Assembly: GCA_025359005.1 (NCBI GenBank)
Contig: JANYHP010000164.1
Coordinates: forward strand, 1 to 8,378
Direction: 5' to 3'
DNA length: 8,378 nt
Source: Hyphomicrobiaceae bacterium
GTDB taxonomy: Bacteria > Pseudomonadota > Alphaproteobacteria > Rhizobiales > Hyphomicrobiaceae
The notes beneath the pieces are model-generated. The model was given only the letters and a program-made list of their open reading frames with translations. It did no database searches and had not been told where the DNA came from. A program made the translations under genes and the position numbers. Shown here in pieces: positions 6,214-8,378 of the stretch; position 1 is the stretch's first letter, and every line of letters starts with the position of its first letter.

Positions 6214-6990
6214 TCACCGCGTCTCGGTCAACCCCATGCGGCCACGCCAGTCCGGCGCGCGGGACACGGGAGAATTCTGCGCCACGTTTTGCGACCATGG
6301 CTGGCTGGCGAGAAAGCGCCGCTCGTAGCTGTCATCACCGCTGAGCGGCGCACGGCCGGCGAATTTGACACGCACCTCCGAGACGCCAGCGCCTGCGATG
6401 CCCAAAGCCTCCGCCGTGCGGCGCGACAGATCCATCACGCGATTATGCGCATAAGGACCACGATCGTTGATCCGCACCAGCACCGTACGCCCGGTCCGCG
6501 TCGCCGTCACATAGCCGTACGACGGCAGCGGCAATGTCGGGTGCGCCGCCGTCAAGGCATGCATGTCGAAGACCTCTCCATTGGCCGTCTTGCGGCCATG
6601 GAAATCGGCGCCATACCACGACGCCAGGCCGGTGCGGTCATAGCCAGGCTCTTCGGCCGGCACATACCAGCGGTTGGCGATCTTGTAGGCGGGACCGAGC
6701 TTGAAGTGGCCGCCGCCTTTGGGAATGCGCTCGCCGTCGGCATAGACGCGCACCGACGACGACGATCCCGTCTTGACGCTGTAGCGATCGACGGGCTTGG
6801 CGTACGAACTGGTTTGCAGCGGCGACGAAGGCCGCGCGGCCCCGCCAGAATTGTTCGAGCAGCCGGCAACGGCAGCGACCAGCGCACCTGCTGCGAGCGC
6901 CGCAGCAAGTCGAACGCCGGTCGAATTTCGAAATGCGTGTGTTGCATGGCGCAACAGTGCCCTGCGCGACCTCAGGTCGTTCCCCAACAT
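6214..6990 (-). CDS. rlpA: RlpA-like septal ring lipoprotein (double-psi beta-barrel)
   Basis: Encodes 258 residues. A basic N-terminus and hydrophobic stretch (RLAAALAAGALVAAVAGC, 27-44) end in a lipobox with Cys44, so the mature protein should be a lipoprotein. A low-complexity linker (45-80) precedes the double-psi beta-barrel at about 121-212: GLASWYG, FHGRKTANGEVFDM, LTAAHPTLP, VRINDRGPYAHNRVMDLSRRTAEALG. H150 and D176 match the His/Asp pair required for lytic transglycosylase activity in Pseudomonas RlpA, which cleaves glycan strands lacking stem peptides at the division site. No C-terminal SPOR domain is present; the tail after 212 is short and polar. The ATG at 6990 is preferred because GGGAG lies 8 bases before it; an in-frame TTG at 7005 is weaker. 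It is divergent from the DsbA-like gene. Confidence 0.92.
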   Translation of the reverse strand: MLGNDLRSRRALLRHATHAFRNSTGVRLAAALAAGALVAAVAGCSNNSGGAARPSSPLQTSSYAKPVDRYSVKTGSSSSVRVYADGERIPKGGGHFKLGPAYKIANRWYVPAEEPGYDRTGLASWYGADFHGRKTANGEVFDMHALTAAHPTLPLPSYGYVTATRTGRTVLVRINDRGPYAHNRVMDLSRRTAEALGIAGAGVSEVRVKFAGRAPLSGDDSYERRFLASQPWSQNVAQNSPVSRAPDWRGRMGLTETR

Positions 6991-7108
6991 CAATCCCGCT
7001 CCCAACGCGTCGCAGCCCTATCGGCCACAACCAACACGTCGTCCGCGAGTCCCACACCGCCGACGTCGACACCAGCCACACCTGATGCGGCTCTGTTATG
7101 GCGCAGCC

Positions 7109-7127
7109 ATGGTAAATTGATGGTAAA
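7109..7127 (-). promoter_or_regulatory. Two direct TTTACCAT repeats, possible CtrA boxes
   Basis: Read on the minus strand, TTTACCAT occurs twice (7127-7120 and 7116-7109) with an 11-base period, so both copies face the same side of the helix. Each matches seven of eight bases of the alphaproteobacterial cell-cycle regulator motif TTAACCAT. On the plus strand the pair reads GTAA-N7-GTAA, close to the TTAA-N7-TTAA form. They lie about 120 bases before the rlpA ATG and about 47 bases before the DsbA-like ATG, in the 183-base divergent gap 6991-7173. No clear -35/-10 elements were identified there. The regulator assignment is inference. Confidence 0.35.
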
Positions 7128-7173
7128 GATCCAGCGCGACCGGCGGTGTAGTTCAATCAGATGGAGACCAGCG

Positions 7174-7869
7174 ATGTCCGACGCCGTGGCTGAAACAAGC
7201 GTGCACCCGCTGCACTTTCTCTACGTGGCCGATCCGCTCTGCTCCTGGTGCTACGGCTTCCAGCCGGTGATGGAAAGGCTCGCCGCGCATTTTGCCGGAC
7301 GTCTCGGCGTGCGCGTCGTGATGGGCGGGCTGCGTGCTGGCAACACCAAGCCCATGCGCGCCGAGGACAAGGCCTACATCAAAGGCGCCTGGACACGCGT
7401 GGCGGCCGCATCGGGACAGCCCTTCGACCAAGCCTTCTTCGACCGCGACGGCTTTATCTACGATACCGAACCCGCCTGTCGCGCCGTCGTGGTGGCGCGC
7501 GAATGGGGCGCCGACGCGCCGCTGTCGCCGCTGGCGTTCAAGGCGCGCATCTCGGCCGCGTTCTACGCCCACAATCGCGACGTCACCGAGGGGCGTGTGC
7601 TGGCCGCCATCGCCGCCGAGGCCGGGTTCGAGCAAGCCGCATTCGCCGCCCGCCTCGACGACGCCGCGATGAAATCGGCAACCTTTCGAGATTTTCTGAT
7701 CGCGCAAGAAATGGGCGTAAGCGGTTTCCCTATGCTGGCGGCCGGCAGCGAGGCGGGCGGCTACGCATTGGTGACGAACGGCTATCGGCCCATCGACGGG
7801 CTGATCGAGGCCATCGAAAGCTGGCTCGCCAAGGGTGCGCCGGTAACGCCCGCGACGGAGGGCGCATGA
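7174..7869 (+). CDS. DsbA-family protein (FrnE/COG3531-type thiol oxidoreductase)
   Basis: Encodes 231 residues with a thioredoxin fold interrupted by a helical insertion, as in the DsbA/FrnE superfamily. The first strand leads into the active site PLCSWCYGF (21-29), a CSWC redox pair at C23 and C26. The cis-proline loop is GVSGFPML (P186 after FP) and the C-terminal helix is PIDGLIEAIESWL (206-218). No signal peptide or membrane segment precedes the motif, so the protein should work in the cytoplasm, as a protein-disulfide isomerase-like or other thiol-dependent enzyme. The ATG at 7174 follows a good GGAG (7163-7166) at 7 bases. The reading frame stays open far upstream, but that stretch is antisense to rlpA and is not coding. 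It is convergent with the next gene, 11 bases apart. Confidence 0.92.
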   Translation: MSDAVAETSVHPLHFLYVADPLCSWCYGFQPVMERLAAHFAGRLGVRVVMGGLRAGNTKPMRAEDKAYIKGAWTRVAAASGQPFDQAFFDRDGFIYDTEPACRAVVVAREWGADAPLSPLAFKARISAAFYAHNRDVTEGRVLAAIAAEAGFEQAAFAARLDDAAMKSATFRDFLIAQEMGVSGFPMLAAGSEAGGYALVTNGYRPIDGLIEAIESWLAKGAPVTPATEGA

Positions 7870-7880
7870 TCACGCCTTAT

Positions 7881-8174
7881 TCAGCCCGCGCAGCTTTGGC
7901 CGTGCACCGCATCGCCCATCATCAGGTCGAGGAAATACTGATGCAGCGCACCGATTTCGATCGCATCGCCTTCGACGCGGACGGGATCGTGCTCGCGTGT
8001 CCCGACCAACAGCAAGGCGTGCCCGATGCGGCCACAGGCGAGCCGTTCGGCCCGCATGGTGACGGCGGACAGCCCGCGCCGCTCAACCGACACGCGGCGC
8101 TCGGACGTGAGCGTGAACTCGACCAGGCTGTCGCTGCAGGAAATCGTCATCATGGCACGCTCCGGGGTGGGCAT
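7881..8174 (-). CDS. Hypothetical protein
   Basis: Encodes 97 residues of no recognised family. It contains alternating hydrophobic and polar stretches suggestive of beta strands (SLVEFTLTSERRVSVERRGLSAVTM), then GHALLLVGTREHDPVRVEGDAIEIGALHQYFLDLMMGDA, with no signal peptide or membrane segment. Third codon positions are about 84% G/C by hand count over the last 90 codons, against roughly 65% for the competing plus-strand frame, which supports this strand. Start choice is uncertain. The ATG at 8174 has AGGAG but only 3 bases away, while the ATG at 8153 (residue 8) has GGAG at 6 bases and could be the true start. The stop is 11 bases from the convergent DsbA-like stop. Confidence 0.65.
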   Translation of the reverse strand: MPTPERAMMTISCSDSLVEFTLTSERRVSVERRGLSAVTMRAERLACGRIGHALLLVGTREHDPVRVEGDAIEIGALHQYFLDLMMGDAVHGQSCAG

Positions 8175-8264
8175 TTTCTCCTGATGCACGCGCGGGATTC
8201 GAAGGCCGTTCACCCGGGCACCGCATCCAACCCGCTCACTCTGAGCGCCACCGCAGAAGTGCGC

Positions 8265-8280
8265 TGTGCCCGCGGGCACA
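8265..8280. promoter_or_regulatory. 16-base perfect palindrome, possible operator
   Basis: TGTGCCCGCGGGCACA is its own reverse complement. It sits 90-110 bases upstream of the minus-strand hypothetical gene start (8174) and about 90 bases from the window edge, in a stretch (8175-8378) where no gene was supported. A symmetric 16-base site of this kind fits a dimeric repressor or activator. No regulator is named, and the site may belong to a divergent gene beyond the window. Confidence 0.4.
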
Positions 8281-8378
8281 AAGCCCGGAATTTAACAAAC
8301 CCAGCTGTCACAACGCCGCAGCCGCTCAAGATGCCCCCAATCGATGCTACGCACCCCACAGCAAACATCGCCCCGAGC

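Noticed and set aside
6178..7173. Long plus-strand open frame running 332 codons in front of, and in frame with, the DsbA-like gene
   Set aside because: It lies antisense to the whole rlpA-like gene, which has strong family motifs. The upstream translation is arginine-rich and shows no family. A proper ribosome binding site and start occur at 7174.
8175..8240. Possible tRNA fragment around GGGATTCGAAGGCC
   Set aside because: Only a T-loop-like TTCGAA is present; no matching acceptor stem, anticodon arm or D-arm could be found.
7866..8378. Plus-strand frame starting with an ATGA overlap of the DsbA-like stop and open to the window end
   Set aside because: Its third codon positions are clearly less G/C-rich than those of the minus-strand frame over the same bases. 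The translation matches nothing known, and the minus-strand frame has Shine-Dalgarno-preceded starts.

Overview
The window is GC-rich chromosomal DNA with a strong G/C bias at third codon positions. It looks like an alphaproteobacterium, most likely Hyphomicrobiales (relatives of Bradyrhizobium or Xanthobacteraceae). This placement rests on remembered family resemblance of the class II fumarase and of the RlpA lipoprotein (GLASWYG, FHGRKTANGEVFDM, NDRGPYAHNRVMDLS, GRAPLSGDD). No rRNA, tRNA, CRISPR array, intact insertion sequence or phage gene was seen.

Layout. (1) At 7-690, minus strand, lies a 2-keto-4-pentenoate hydratase / fumarylacetoacetate-hydrolase-like gene whose normal C-terminal end is missing. 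(2) Divergent from it is a plus-strand cluster, 903-3938: class II fumarase (fumC), two small membrane proteins of unknown function, and an EamA/DMT-family exporter. The gaps are 25, 15 and 80 bases, so it may be one transcript. (3) The EamA gene converges on a minus-strand gamma-carboxymuconolactone decarboxylase (PcaC-like) gene, 4080-4463. The gap holds three mutually complementary arms that can form two alternative hairpins. (4) The PcaC-like gene is divergent from an MFS transporter, 4604-5794. (5) A gene-free stretch of about 420 bases follows (5795-6213). It contains an 18-base-pair interrupted stem enclosing two smaller hairpins, the best candidate here for an undescribed structured RNA or mobile palindromic repeat. 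(6) A minus-strand RlpA-like septal lipoprotein (6214-6990) is divergent from a DsbA/FrnE-family CxxC oxidoreductase (7174-7869). The shared intergenic region carries two direct repeats resembling CtrA boxes. (7) A short minus-strand gene of unknown function (7881-8174) converges on the DsbA-like gene, with a 16-base perfect palindrome upstream.

Most genes are housekeeping or ordinary accessory metabolism: TCA cycle, small-molecule transport, ring-cleavage-type enzymes, envelope division and thiol redox. The hydratase-like, PcaC-like and MFS genes share a loose aromatic-catabolism theme, but they are not in one operon and no complete pathway is present. No multi-gene defence or otherwise new system is visible. 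The points worth a second look are the truncated hydratase, the structured palindrome at 6046-6149, the nested repeats at 4007-4068, the CtrA-like boxes and the duplicated fumC start.
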